64,000 nucleotides of DNA from Lactobacillus sp. (GTDB lineage Bacteria > Bacillota > Bacilli > Lactobacillales > Lactobacillaceae), in NCBI GenBank assembly GCA_030455605.1, contig JAKDPD010000004.1:1-64000 (forward strand), read 5' to 3'. The notes under the pieces were generated by a model, which worked only from the letters and a program-made list of their open reading frames with translations, was not told where the DNA came from and ran no database searches. Below, piece after piece: positions 17,041 through 26,306 of this stretch. The position numbers were made by a program, and so were the translations under genes. Each line of letters opens with the position of its first letter. Position 1 is the stretch's first letter.

Positions 17041-17073
17041 AAAAAAGACTGCTTCATAACAGCAGTCTTTTTT
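17041..17073 (+). terminator. Bidirectional terminator
   Basis: AAAAAAGACTGCT pairs with AGCAGTCTTTTTT around a short loop. It ends the P-type ATPase unit and the convergent CPBP gene. Confidence 0.9.
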
Positions 17074-17085
17074 ATATATCCCGTA

Positions 17086-17742
17086 CTAGATAAAGCCCAA
17101 AGCGTTATAGGCCACATGTACCAGAATTGAATAACGCACATCTCGCGTCTTTAAATAGACCCCAGCTAAAATAATTCCTAACACGACATACACCCACAAA
17201 TATGGACTAAAAGTGGGATCGTGAAGGTATCCAAAGACTAAGCCACTTAATACTAGATTAAAGCCAGTATGCCAGCGTGATGGTCGTGCAAAACTTAAAT
17301 TAAATAATAGGCCGCGAAAAATCAATTCTTCACAGATTGGTGCAATCAAGACCACCATGATGGCAAAGAGTCGTTTTTGACCATGCCGCTCAATCGTATC
17401 TAAGGCTTGCTGGTTGGCAGAATTACCATATCCTAATAAGCCCAGCATCGTTGCGCTGGCAAACACAATTAGTATAAAACCACCTAATGCGATGAGCAAT
17501 CGGCGCCAATCCCAATGAGGCGCTAGATTAAAGCGCCAAGCATTATCACCGCGTAAGCTCCAGCGGTAAAGCCAATAAATCAGTGCTAGTCCCACGAGCG
17601 TGACTAGTGCCAGCCAACCTTCTGAAGCAGCTGTGATATGGTAGCTTTTCGGATAAAAGTATAGGCTCTGCAGCATACTATAAGTTACAAAGGCCAGGAT
17701 TAAACTAGCCAGCTTCAATCCGATGATCAATCCTTTTTTCAT
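17086..17742 (-). CDS. CPBP family intramembrane metalloprotease
   Basis: A 218-residue membrane protein with six or seven hydrophobic segments. It carries the CAAX/bacteriocin-processing protease motifs: EELIFRG (motif 1, glutamates plus arginine) and FGYLHD (motif 2 histidine) near residue 170. In lactobacilli such proteins often act in bacteriocin self-immunity or membrane protein turnover. No bacteriocin gene is beside this one, so its substrate is unknown. An AGGTGAAAAT site precedes the ATG. Confidence 0.85.
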   Translation of the reverse strand: MKKGLIIGLKLASLILAFVTYSMLQSLYFYPKSYHITAASEGWLALVTLVGLALIYWLYRWSLRGDNAWRFNLAPHWDWRRLLIALGGFILIVFASATMLGLLGYGNSANQQALDTIERHGQKRLFAIMVVLIAPICEELIFRGLLFNLSFARPSRWHTGFNLVLSGLVFGYLHDPTFSPYLWVYVVLGIILAGVYLKTRDVRYSILVHVAYNALGFI

Positions 17743-18160
17743 ATTTTCACCTCTATTGCACCATTATATGTGTTCTTCAGATAGATTGCTGCATAATAAC
17801 CTAAAAATGTGTCGGCAATTGCATCACTACATTTGGTGCTTTTTAGTGCTTTCTAAGATTTAAAATACTAGATAATGTGTTTTTTAATTATTTTAGCGTT
17901 TCAATTCATGCTAACCCCGTGTGGTAAAAGGGTTAAACGCCGCTTTAGCCAAAATGGAGAATCCTATGATATCAGCATTTCAAGCACTTCTGAGCTTTTG
18001 ACAACCCCCGCAATTTGGGCTATGGTCATTAACGTTGACCTCACTTGTGACGATCGCGCAACTAGGGATTGACTCATTTGGAAATGAGGACACTAATACT
18101 AGTTATTAGTCCTACTCCTAACCACAATTATTAAAATCGAAAGAATTTGAGGCATACAGC
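17743..18160 (+). promoter_or_regulatory. Upstream region of the BMP/nucleoside transporter operon
   Basis: 418 nt without a credible gene. A good promoter is TTGACA (17998-18003) with a 17-nt spacer and TATGGT (18021-18026). Upstream, GCGTTT and AACCC (17894-17917) pair with the continuous GGGTTAAACGC (17933-17943) across a 10-nt bulge, giving a structured element. A second hairpin (GGACACTAATA with TTATTAGTCC, about 18088-18112) lies within the leader. No purine riboswitch signature was found. Confidence 0.5.
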
Positions 18161-19246
18161 ATGATGAACATTCGTCATATCAGTACTATCGTTACCGTCG
18201 CTGTCGCAGCAGTAGCACTAACTGCTTGTGGGGGCAGACGTGGCCAAGCCAGCAATAAGGCATCTGATGCCAAGCATTCAGTTGCCCTCATTACAGATGG
18301 TAATGGCGTTAATGACCATTCCTTTAATCAATCTGCTTGGAATGGTTTTCTCGCTTATGGTAAAGCATATCAATTAAAACGAGGTCAGAACGGTTATCAG
18401 TACTTCCAATCAGGTAGTGCGGCTGACTTTGATAACAACTTTAGTCAAGCCGTTGCGGCCGGTTATCATACGATGTTTGGCGTCGGCTACTCACTTAAGA
18501 CTGCTGTTTCCACTGCGGCTAAGAAGTACCCGAAGAAGAATTTTGTCATCATCGATGATGTGGTCAGCGGTCAAAAAAATGTTGCCTCTGCTAATTTCAA
18601 GAGTGAACAAGCTTCCTACCTAGCTGGCGTCGTTGCTGCTCACGAAACCAAGACAAACACAATTGGGTTCATCGGGGGCGTTCACGGTGATATTGATGAT
18701 TTGTTTGACGCTGGTTTTACTCAAGGGGTAACTGATACCGCTAAGAAATTACACAAACATATTAAATTACTGAACCAATATGTTGGTAGCTTTGATGCCG
18801 TTGATAAGGCCAAGGCCATTGCACAGGCCATGTACACGAAGAAAGCCGATATCATCTTCCATGCTGCTGGTGGTGCCGGTGATGGTCTATTCGCTGAAGC
18901 TAAAGCCATTAATCAAACCCGTCCTGCTAATAAAAAAGTTTGGGTAATCGGGGTTGATGTTGATCAATCAAACTTAGCTAACTATCATACTAAAGGTGAC
19001 CAAAAAGATAACTTCGCGTTAACCTCCGTTATTACCGGCGTGAACGTAGCGGTTAAAGATATTTCTGAACGTGCTTACCATGATAAATTCCCTGGTGGTC
19101 AAAACCTGATCTATGGTTTAAAGAATGACGGTGTTTCACTTACCCGTGGTCAAATCTCAAGCCAGGCTTGGATTGCCGCCCAAAAGGTCAAAACTGATAT
19201 TATTAATGGTAAGATTAAAGTTAGAATCCACCCCCTTAGTAAGTAA
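18161..19246 (+). CDS. BMP family nucleoside-binding lipoprotein 1
   Basis: A 361-residue basic membrane protein (BMP/PnrA family) lipoprotein. The signal peptide ends in the lipobox LTAC (Cys23). The mature protein has the family's DHSFNQSAWNGF, FGVGYSL, NVASANFKSEQASYLAG, KTNTIGFIGG and KKVWVIGVDVDQ blocks. BMP proteins feed nucleosides to NupABC-type ABC importers, and a complete one follows. A second, very similar lipoprotein gene lies directly downstream, so this pair arose by tandem duplication; different nucleoside preference is possible. Confidence 0.92.
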   Translation: MMNIRHISTIVTVAVAAVALTACGGRRGQASNKASDAKHSVALITDGNGVNDHSFNQSAWNGFLAYGKAYQLKRGQNGYQYFQSGSAADFDNNFSQAVAAGYHTMFGVGYSLKTAVSTAAKKYPKKNFVIIDDVVSGQKNVASANFKSEQASYLAGVVAAHETKTNTIGFIGGVHGDIDDLFDAGFTQGVTDTAKKLHKHIKLLNQYVGSFDAVDKAKAIAQAMYTKKADIIFHAAGGAGDGLFAEAKAINQTRPANKKVWVIGVDVDQSNLANYHTKGDQKDNFALTSVITGVNVAVKDISERAYHDKFPGGQNLIYGLKNDGVSLTRGQISSQAWIAAQKVKTDIINGKIKVRIHPLSK

Positions 19247-19372
19247 CATTATTCGTCATTGTGCGATAAAGATTTTTTCCTCATAAGTATCCCGCTATTG
19301 ATTGACGCCATACGTACTTAATGATACAATTCTATTAAATTGTTCGTATTATTTGTGGCGGAGGGAAATTCG

Positions 19373-20458
19373 ATGAACGTTCAGTTCAAAAGAGTCTTGT
19401 CAATCGGTGTTGTGGCAGTTACTAGCGGACTTTTACTAGGCGCATGTTCGGGCAAACAGCAAGGAGGAACAGCTAATCGCAATGTTAAGCATGGCATTGC
19501 ACTAATCACCGACTCTAACGGGGTTGATGATCATTCCTTTAACCAAGCAGCTTGGTCTGGTTTTAAAGCCTATGGTCAAGAACATGGGTTAAAGCAAGGT
19601 AAAGGCGGCTACCAGTACTTTCAGTCAAGTAGTGCAGCAGATTATGCGCCTAACTTTGACCAAGCAGCAGCTGCTGGTTATCAAACCATCTTCGGCGTTG
19701 GCTATCAGCTAACGGACTCAGTGGCAGCTGCTGCTAAGAAGAATCCGAAGAAGAACTTTGTGATTGTCGACAGCGTTATTCCTAATCAAAAGAATGTTGC
19801 TTCTGCAACCTTCGAGAGTAATCAAGCATCATATTTGGGCGGTCTGGCTGCTGCTTATAGCACTAAAACTAACAAAGTGGGCTTCATCGGTGGTGCCAAA
19901 TCATCCGTTTTAGACCTCTTTGAAGCTGGCTTTAGACAAGGGGTAGCTGCTGGCGCCAAGGCCTTGCATAAGAAAATTTCCGTTCAGGTTCAATACATTG
20001 GCAACTTTACTTCAACCGATAAGGCGAAAGCAATTGCGCAATCAATGTATGCCGACAAAGCCGATATTCTTTACCAAGCTGCTGGTAACGCCGGTAACGG
20101 TGTCTTCTCAGAAGCTAAAGATTATAACCAAGCGCGTCCAGCCAGCAAGAAGGTCTGGGTAATTGGGGTTGATACCGATCAAGCTAGCTTAGGCGACTAC
20201 AAGTCCAAGGATGGTAAGACGGACAACTTTACTTTAACCTCAGTCCTCAAAGGCTTAGATGTCGCTGTTCATTCACTCGCTAATGACGCCTATAATGGTA
20301 AATTCCCTGGTGGCAAGCATATCGTTTACAGCTTGAAACAAAATGGGGTCTCCATTACTAAGGGCAACTTAACCACTAAGACTTGGGCTGCTGTCCAAGC
20401 CGCTCGTAAACAAATCATTGATGGCCAAATTACCGTTGCTACTTCACCTAAGAAGTAA
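19373..20458 (+). CDS. BMP family nucleoside-binding lipoprotein 2
   Basis: 361 residues, lipobox LLGAC (Cys25), strongly similar to the preceding lipoprotein over its whole length (same DHSFNQAAWSGF, FGVGYQL, KKVWVIGVDTDQ blocks). The start is the ATG at 19373 after GGCGGAGGG; an upstream in-frame start is not supported. The 126-nt gap between the two genes contains ATACAAT/TATTAAA AT-rich promoter-like sequence, so this copy may have its own promoter. It is followed by a hairpin that would limit read-through into the ABC genes. Confidence 0.92.
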   Translation: MNVQFKRVLSIGVVAVTSGLLLGACSGKQQGGTANRNVKHGIALITDSNGVDDHSFNQAAWSGFKAYGQEHGLKQGKGGYQYFQSSSAADYAPNFDQAAAAGYQTIFGVGYQLTDSVAAAAKKNPKKNFVIVDSVIPNQKNVASATFESNQASYLGGLAAAYSTKTNKVGFIGGAKSSVLDLFEAGFRQGVAAGAKALHKKISVQVQYIGNFTSTDKAKAIAQSMYADKADILYQAAGNAGNGVFSEAKDYNQARPASKKVWVIGVDTDQASLGDYKSKDGKTDNFTLTSVLKGLDVAVHSLANDAYNGKFPGGKHIVYSLKQNGVSITKGNLTTKTWAAVQAARKQIIDGQITVATSPKK

Positions 20459-20480
20459 TCAATCCTAATTCAGCTAGCTG

Positions 20481-20509
20481 AAACTCTTCGTGCTAACGGA
20501 GAGTTTTTT
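20481..20509 (+). terminator. Intra-operon terminator between lipoprotein and ABC genes
   Basis: AAACTCTTCGT pairs with ACGGAGAGTTT (11 bp with one G-T pair, 4-nt loop) and is followed by a T-run. It would let lipoprotein mRNA exceed ABC-component mRNA. Confidence 0.75.
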
Positions 20510-20528
20510 CATAAACAGAAAGACCATT

Positions 20529-22058
20529 ATGGAAACAAAAACTCAAAATATGATTGAAATGCGTCACATTGTTAAAGACTTTAATGGTTTTAAAGCCAAT
20601 AATGATATCAATCTCACCTTGAAGCGCGGTGAAATTCTAGCTTTATTGGGAGAAAATGGCGCTGGAAAATCAACGCTAATGCAAATCCTTTCCGGGTTAC
20701 TCGCACCAACTGCGGGTGCTATCTTAGTCCGTGGCAAGCAAGTCGACATCAAAGATCCTAATACTGCCAAGGCTTTAGGCATTGGGATGGTCCACCAACA
20801 CTTCATGCTCGCGTCTGCTTTCAGTGTCTGGGAAAATATTATCTTGGGTGATGAACCCGTAAAACATGGCAAACTTGACGTTAAAGCCGCTCACGAAAAA
20901 GTGACTGCGCTATCCAAACGTTATGGCCTAGCGATTAATCTAGATGCTAAAGTGGCCGATATCACCGTCGCACAGCAGCAACGTGTTGAAATTCTAAAAG
21001 TCTTATATCGTGGCGCTGAAATTTTGATTTTTGACGAGCCAACAGCAGTGCTAACCCCGCAAGAGATTACTGAGTTTATTAAAATCCTCAAGGGACTAGC
21101 AGCTGAAGGCAAAGCCGTCATTTTAATCACCCACAAACTTGATGAGATTAAAGCAGTGGCTGATCGCGTCACTGTCATCAGAGCTGGACAAGGAATTGCC
21201 ACGCTAACAGTTAGTGACACAACAGATAATCAACTGGCTGAAATGATGGTCGGGCGCCATGTCAATATGAAGCTTGATAAATCCGCTGCCAAAATTGGTC
21301 AAGAAGTGCTCCACGTCTCTGACCTAAAGGTTAACGAAGCACGAGGGAATTTAGCCGTCAAAGATCTGTCTTTCAACTTGCATCAGGGAGAAATTCTAGG
21401 GTTAGCCGGCATTGATGGTAATGGCCAAGACGAATTGGTTGAAGCACTCACAGGTCTGCGCCGGGTCAAAGCTGGACAAGTTATCATCAAGGGTAAGAAT
21501 ATGACTAATAAGAAAGTACGCGAAATAACGGAACTGGGCGTTAGTCATATTCCTGCTGACCGGCAGAAGTTTGGCCTCATACTACCTTGGTCCGTGGCTG
21601 ACAATATGGCCTTACAAAGTTACTACCACGAGCCTTTTTCTAAGCACGGAATTATTAACTTTAATGCCATCCATGAACATGCCCGTAAGCTAATCAAACA
21701 ATTCGACGTCCACACCACTGACGAGAATTTACCGGCTGGTGAACTATCAGGTGGTAACCAACAAAAAGCGATTATCGCGCGTGAACTTGACCGTAATAGC
21801 GATTTAATCATTGCCTTTCAACCAACACGTGGCTTAGATGTCGGGGCAATTGAATATATCCACCAACAACTATTGGCCCAGCGAGCTGCTGGTAAGGCAA
21901 TTTTACTGATTTCGTATGAACTAGATGAAATCATGCAGTTATCCGACCGCATTGCCGTTTTACATGACGGGCAAATTTCGGGAGAAGTTCGGCCAGCTGA
22001 TACCACTGACCGTGAATTAGGGTTATTAATGACTGGTGCGAAGAAAGAAGGACGTTAA
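20529..22058 (+). CDS. nupA: Nucleoside ABC transporter ATP-binding protein (two ABC domains)
   Basis: A 509-residue protein with two fused ATPase halves. The first has Walker A GENGAGKST and Walker B EILIFDEPTAVL. The second has a degenerate P-loop (GIDGNGQDEL), LSGGNQQKAIIAREL and AFQPTRGLDVGA. Degeneracy of the second P-loop is normal for the NupA/YufO branch of sugar/nucleoside importers. The start is ATG 20529, 20 nt after the terminator hairpin. It drives uptake of nucleosides bound by the BMP lipoproteins; the two permease genes follow immediately. Confidence 0.92.
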   Translation: METKTQNMIEMRHIVKDFNGFKANNDINLTLKRGEILALLGENGAGKSTLMQILSGLLAPTAGAILVRGKQVDIKDPNTAKALGIGMVHQHFMLASAFSVWENIILGDEPVKHGKLDVKAAHEKVTALSKRYGLAINLDAKVADITVAQQQRVEILKVLYRGAEILIFDEPTAVLTPQEITEFIKILKGLAAEGKAVILITHKLDEIKAVADRVTVIRAGQGIATLTVSDTTDNQLAEMMVGRHVNMKLDKSAAKIGQEVLHVSDLKVNEARGNLAVKDLSFNLHQGEILGLAGIDGNGQDELVEALTGLRRVKAGQVIIKGKNMTNKKVREITELGVSHIPADRQKFGLILPWSVADNMALQSYYHEPFSKHGIINFNAIHEHARKLIKQFDVHTTDENLPAGELSGGNQQKAIIARELDRNSDLIIAFQPTRGLDVGAIEYIHQQLLAQRAAGKAILLISYELDEIMQLSDRIAVLHDGQISGEVRPADTTDRELGLLMTGAKKEGR

Positions 22059-22059
22059 T

Positions 22060-23187
22060 TTGTTTAACCTGAGTGAGAAAAATAAAAAATTTTTAGTCCC
22101 AATTGTTTCAGTCATAGCTGGTTTTCTGGTTGGGGCCATTATTATGTTGGTCTGGTCTTACAACCCGATTCAGGCTTATGGATCAATGTTTATTAGTGCC
22201 CTGGGCAATATGAATGGGATTGGCGAAACAATTCGTGAAGCCACACCACTTATCTTTACTGCGATTGGCTTTGCGATTGCCTCATCGGCTGGCTTTTTCA
22301 ATATTGGTCTGCCAGGACAAGCACAAGCGGGATGGATTACCGCTATCTGGATTGCACTTGCAAACCCTAATTTGCCTAAATACATCTTGCTACCTGTCTG
22401 CATTATTGCTGGTGCCCTAGCTGGTGCTATCGTATCTGGAATTGCCGGTGTACTGCGCGCTTACTTTGGTACCAATGAGGTAATCACCACGATTATGATC
22501 AACTATATCGTGCTCTATCTCTGCCAATACTTGATGCAGCAAATTATGAGTCCCAAATTACGGGTCGACATGGATGCCACCAAAGCAGTCTCTGCTAACG
22601 GTAGCCTCCATCTTGATTGGCTGTCTAACTGCTTTGGTCAATCACGCATTAACGCTGGAATTTTCTTAGCTTTAATTGCCTTGTTTTGTTTTTGGTGGTT
22701 AATGCGAAAAACCACAACCGGTTTTGAAATTAAAGCCGTTGGTTTAAACCCGTTGGCCAGTCAATACGCTGGGATGTCAGCTAAGAAAAATATTATTGTC
22801 TCAATGCTCCTTTCGGGTGCTTTTGCCGGCCTTGGCGGGGTGGTACAAGGTCTGGGGACTTACCAAAACTACTTCACGCAAACTGCCAGCCTAGATATTG
22901 GTTGGGATGGTTTATCTGTTGCCCTGCTAGGTGGCGGCAGTGCCTTAGGAATTCTAATTGCGGCGTTGCTTTTCTCAATTTTAAAGATTGGTGGTTTAGG
23001 CATGCAGACGATTGCAGGGATTCCTTACGAAATTGTCTCCATTGTAATTGCTGCAATCATCTTCTTCATCGCTATTAATTATGTGGTAGGGTTATTATTC
23101 AGCCGTAAAGCGGCTGTAAAAACCCCAACTGATCATTATCCAACTAATAATCAAACCGTAACCTTAGGCAAGGAGGAACAACTCTAA
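22060..23187 (+). CDS. nupB: Nucleoside ABC transporter permease 1
   Basis: A 375-residue permease of the BPD_transp_2 (RbsC/NupB-YufP) family with about ten hydrophobic segments and the FNIGLPGQAQAG and GTNEVITTIMINYI blocks typical of BMP-linked permeases. The start is taken as TTG 22060, one nucleotide after the ATPase stop and 8 nt after AAGAAGGA; an in-frame GTG at 22036 is possible but lies inside the upstream gene. Its last base overlaps the start of the second permease. Confidence 0.9.
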   Translation: MFNLSEKNKKFLVPIVSVIAGFLVGAIIMLVWSYNPIQAYGSMFISALGNMNGIGETIREATPLIFTAIGFAIASSAGFFNIGLPGQAQAGWITAIWIALANPNLPKYILLPVCIIAGALAGAIVSGIAGVLRAYFGTNEVITTIMINYIVLYLCQYLMQQIMSPKLRVDMDATKAVSANGSLHLDWLSNCFGQSRINAGIFLALIALFCFWWLMRKTTTGFEIKAVGLNPLASQYAGMSAKKNIIVSMLLSGAFAGLGGVVQGLGTYQNYFTQTASLDIGWDGLSVALLGGGSALGILIAALLFSILKIGGLGMQTIAGIPYEIVSIVIAAIIFFIAINYVVGLLFSRKAAVKTPTDHYPTNNQTVTLGKEEQL

Positions 23188-24143
23188 TGGATTTAATTAC
23201 AACGCTCGCCTTAATCGTTTCATCAACATTAGTCTACTCCGCACCACTAATCTTTACGGCTCTTGGAGGCGTTTATAGTGAGCATTCCGGTATTGTGAAT
23301 ATTGGTCTAGAAGGTATTATGACGATGGGGGCTTTTGCAGCCGTCATTTTCAACCTCACTTTTGCACCGGTATTCGGGGGAGCCACACCTTGGTTTGGTT
23401 TACTAATTGGGGGCCTAGCCGGTCTATTATTCTCGCTGCTACATGCGGTCGCCACAATCAACTTTCGAGCTGACCATGTCATTAGTGGGACCGTGTTAAA
23501 CCTAATGGCCGCACCACTTGGGGTCTTTCTCATTAAAGCCATCTATGATAAAGGCCAGACAAACAATATTACGGCTAACTTCGGTTACTTTAGCTTTCCC
23601 GGCCTAGCCAATATTCCGTTCTTCGGTCCGATTTTCTTTAAGAACACTTCCGCTCCGGCTTGGTTAGCCATTGTCGTCACGATTTTATTATGGCTCGTCC
23701 TGTATAAAACCCGCTTTGGTTTGCGACTGCGTGCTTGTGGTGAAAACCCTCAAGCCGCTGACACCATGGGCATTAATGTCTACGGGATGCGTTATGCCGG
23801 TGTCCTTATTTCCGGTTTTCTAGGCGGGATTGGTGGCGCGGTCTTTGCCCAAGCCATCTCTGGTAATTTTTCAGTTTCGACAATTGTCGGTCAAGGATTC
23901 ATGGCGCTAGCTGCCGTCATCTTTGGTAAATGGAATCCCCTTGGTGCAATGGGTGCTTCACTCTTCTTCGGTTTTGCACAGAGCCTGAGTGTCATCGGTA
24001 ATCAATTACCAGGCTTCCAGCACATTCCATCTGTTTACATGCAAATTGCGCCTTACGTCATTACGATTGTAGTGCTAGTCGCCTTCTTAGGTAAATCAGT
24101 TGCACCAGCTGCTGATGGGGTAAACTATATTAAATCTAAATAA
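23187..24143 (+). CDS. nupC: Nucleoside ABC transporter permease 2
   Basis: A 318-residue permease of the NupC/YufQ type with about nine hydrophobic segments and the signature HSGIVNIGLEGIMTMGAF. It overlaps the previous stop (TAATG), so the two permeases are coupled and form a heterodimeric channel. AAGGAGGA lies 8 nt before the ATG. A terminator follows 15 nt after the stop, ending the operon that began at 18161. Confidence 0.92.
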   Translation: MDLITTLALIVSSTLVYSAPLIFTALGGVYSEHSGIVNIGLEGIMTMGAFAAVIFNLTFAPVFGGATPWFGLLIGGLAGLLFSLLHAVATINFRADHVISGTVLNLMAAPLGVFLIKAIYDKGQTNNITANFGYFSFPGLANIPFFGPIFFKNTSAPAWLAIVVTILLWLVLYKTRFGLRLRACGENPQAADTMGINVYGMRYAGVLISGFLGGIGGAVFAQAISGNFSVSTIVGQGFMALAAVIFGKWNPLGAMGASLFFGFAQSLSVIGNQLPGFQHIPSVYMQIAPYVITIVVLVAFLGKSVAPAADGVNYIKSK

Positions 24144-24157
24144 CGACAGATCACACT

Positions 24158-24193
24158 AATCAAAAAAGCAGGCTGAAGCCTGTTTTTTTGATT
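24158..24193 (+). terminator. Terminator of the nucleoside transporter operon
   Basis: AATCAAAAAAGCAGGCT pairs almost perfectly with AGCCTGTTTTTTTGATT around a 2-nt loop, followed by T residues. Confidence 0.92.
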
Positions 24194-24208
24194 TTGTAGC
24201 CGCTTTAA

Positions 24209-24238
24209 TTGACTTTGTGCTATTGCCCTCGTTATAAT
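24209..24238 (+). promoter_or_regulatory. nagB promoter
   Basis: TTGACT (24209-24214) and TATAAT (24233-24238) are separated by 18 nt, 28 nt ahead of the nagB start. This gives nagB a unit of its own. Confidence 0.75.
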
Positions 24239-24266
24239 GGACTAGACCACTAAGGAGAGGGATATT

Positions 24267-24971
24267 ATGAAAGTTATCGTAACTAAAGATAAATACGCTG
24301 GTGGCAAAGCCACGTTTGACATTTTTGCAGAGGCACTAAAACAGGGGGCTAAAGTATTAGGATTAGCTACTGGATCAACCCCACTGACCTTTTATCAAGA
24401 GGTTGTCGCAAGCTCGCTCGATTTCTCGGATGTCATTAGCATCAACTTAGATGAATATGTTGGCCTAGCACCGGATAACCCGCAAAGTTATCATTACTTC
24501 ATGCAAAAGCACTTATTTGATGCCAAACCGTTTAAAGCTAGCTATTTGCCAGACGGTCTCACTCAAGACTCAGCAGCCTTTTGTCAGCAATACGATCAAC
24601 TCATGCTAGACCACCCAATTGATGTACAACTTTTAGGGATTGGTCAAAACGGCCACATCGCCTTTAATGAACCAGGCACCTCCTTTGACCTCGGAACTCA
24701 TGAAGTACAGCTAGCTGAAAGCACCATTAAAGCCAATGCGCGTTTCTTTAACGATATCAGTGAAGTCCCTAAGAGTGCTATCTGCATGGGGATTAAAAAC
24801 ATTATGGCGGCCAAAAAAATTGTCTTATTAGCATTTGGCGCTGAGAAAGCTCATGCCGTCAAACAACTCGTTGAAGGGGCCGTTACCGAGGCTGTCCCGG
24901 CAACCGTGTTACAGCGGCACCACGACGTTACAGTGATTTGTGATGAAGCAGCCGCTGCTGAATTGAAATAA
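24267..24971 (+). CDS. nagB: Glucosamine-6-phosphate deaminase
   Basis: Converts glucosamine 6-phosphate to fructose 6-phosphate and ammonia, linking amino sugar use to glycolysis. The 234-residue length is normal for the short Gram-positive type. Visible motifs are ATGSTPL (phosphate loop), NLDEYVGL (catalytic Asp), and [14 protein letters not shown] with the active-site His and Glu. It has its own promoter and terminator and an AAGGAGAGG ribosome site. Confidence 0.95.
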   Translation: MKVIVTKDKYAGGKATFDIFAEALKQGAKVLGLATGSTPLTFYQEVVASSLDFSDVISINLDEYVGLAPDNPQSYHYFMQKHLFDAKPFKASYLPDGLTQDSAAFCQQYDQLMLDHPIDVQLLGIGQNGHIAFNEPGTSFDLGTHEVQLAESTIKANARFFNDISEVPKSAICMGIKNIMAAKKIVLLAFGAEKAHAVKQLVEGAVTEAVPATVLQRHHDVTVICDEAAAAELK

Positions 24972-24974
24972 CTC

Positions 24975-25013
24975 TAAAACACCAAGTATATTAGCGTACT
25001 TGGTGTTTTTTTA
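24975..25013 (+). terminator. nagB terminator
   Basis: AACACCAAGTA (24978-24988) pairs with TACTTGGTGTT (24997-25007), followed by a run of T. Confidence 0.92.
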
Positions 25014-25210
25014 CTACAGAAAATAATTTAGATGTTATTCACAATTTAGCGGTGTGAAAGCCTAATCATATTTCAGTTAGCTTGTCAATAAAGTATAGCA
25101 AGCTTGTAACAAGTATCATTATCTTTGGAAAAAGTATTGTTAAGGCCAGCCGATAAGCTTAAAATAGAACAGTAATCATTGGCTATTTAATTAACTTTGG
25201 AGGTAGAAAA

Positions 25211-26284
25211 GTGAGCATCGAGTCAGCAATTGTAAAAACATTCACTAATCCAGCGATTGTTTCCGCAATTACATCAACTATTTTTATTATTTTATTAGGC
25301 TTTTGGCTACGCAAACAAGGAACATTTGGTGAAAAATTTGGAAAGGTTTTAACCAAAGTTGTTTTAGCGGTAGCACTACCCGCTCTGGCCTTCAACTCGT
25401 TTATGCAACCAATTGATCCCAAATCATTGCATCAAGGCATTGGTATTTTGATCTGGGGAATTGTCGTCTATATCATCTTGATTTTTATCACGCCGTTACT
25501 ATATGGTCGTGAAACTAAAGACCGCCGTGATGTGATGGCTATTCTGACAACTTTTGGTTCAACCACCTTCTTCGGAATTCCAATTGTCGGTGCTATTTAT
25601 GGTGCTAAAGGTGTGATTTATTCCTCAATTTTTAATATCGGCTACCGAATTTTCCTTTACTCTTATGCTTATATCAAAATGAGCGGCTTAAAGATGGAAG
25701 CTAAAAATGTGGAAAAAATGTTCCTAAATCCCATCGTGATTGCGACCTTTTTAGGACTCTTTTTATGGATTATTCAAGGAATTGTCCCGCAAGTCACTGT
25801 ACCTTTAATGAACAATGGTGTTCCAGCAGTCGGGATGGCGCACGTAGCCTTTTACCGGATTGACCAAACGGCAGTCTGGCTCTGGCGACCATTAAACTAT
25901 CTAGCCGGTTTAGCTTCACCACTGGCTTGGTTGGCTATTGGTTGTACCCTAGGTTCTATCTCAGTCAAAGATGCTGCTGCTAATAAGCTTGCTTGGTATT
26001 ATTCTTTTAATAAAGTGATTCTAGTCCCATTAATCAATATCGGCATCCTCGTCTTGTTGGATATTACCCATATCATGCCCCTCAGTTACGTAGCTATTGC
26101 AACCATCGTCATTATGATGGCAACACCAACGGCTGCAGTCGCTTCAGCCTATGCCATCTCATATGACCGTGAAGCCGTGCTATCGTCAAACGCATCGTTA
26201 CTTTCAACCATTTCGGCTGTTATTATGATGCCAATCTGGATTGCAGTACTAAATATCTTGAATCAAACTGGTTTATTTCATTAG
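25211..26284 (+). CDS. AEC family carboxylate/auxin-efflux-type carrier
   Basis: A 357-residue membrane protein with ten hydrophobic segments in two halves, each resembling the AEC (malate permease MleP-type) fold; FGIPIVGAIYG and MATPTAAVASAYA are the paired signature regions. In lactic acid bacteria such carriers move malate, lactate or related 2-hydroxy/2-oxo acids. The next gene, 22 nt on, is a D-2-hydroxyacid dehydrogenase, which supports an organic acid as substrate. The start is GTG 25211 with GGAGGT upstream. The preceding 197 nt are AT-rich and hold no gene. Confidence 0.85.
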   Translation: MSIESAIVKTFTNPAIVSAITSTIFIILLGFWLRKQGTFGEKFGKVLTKVVLAVALPALAFNSFMQPIDPKSLHQGIGILIWGIVVYIILIFITPLLYGRETKDRRDVMAILTTFGSTTFFGIPIVGAIYGAKGVIYSSIFNIGYRIFLYSYAYIKMSGLKMEAKNVEKMFLNPIVIATFLGLFLWIIQGIVPQVTVPLMNNGVPAVGMAHVAFYRIDQTAVWLWRPLNYLAGLASPLAWLAIGCTLGSISVKDAAANKLAWYYSFNKVILVPLINIGILVLLDITHIMPLSYVAIATIVIMMATPTAAVASAYAISYDREAVLSSNASLLSTISAVIMMPIWIAVLNILNQTGLFH

Positions 26285-26306
26285 CTAAAGAAAGGATTTA
26301 TTCATC

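Noticed and set aside
17875-18072. 65-residue open frame upstream of the BMP operon
   Set aside because: No ribosome site, no recognisable composition, and it covers a promoter and hairpins; treated as noncoding.
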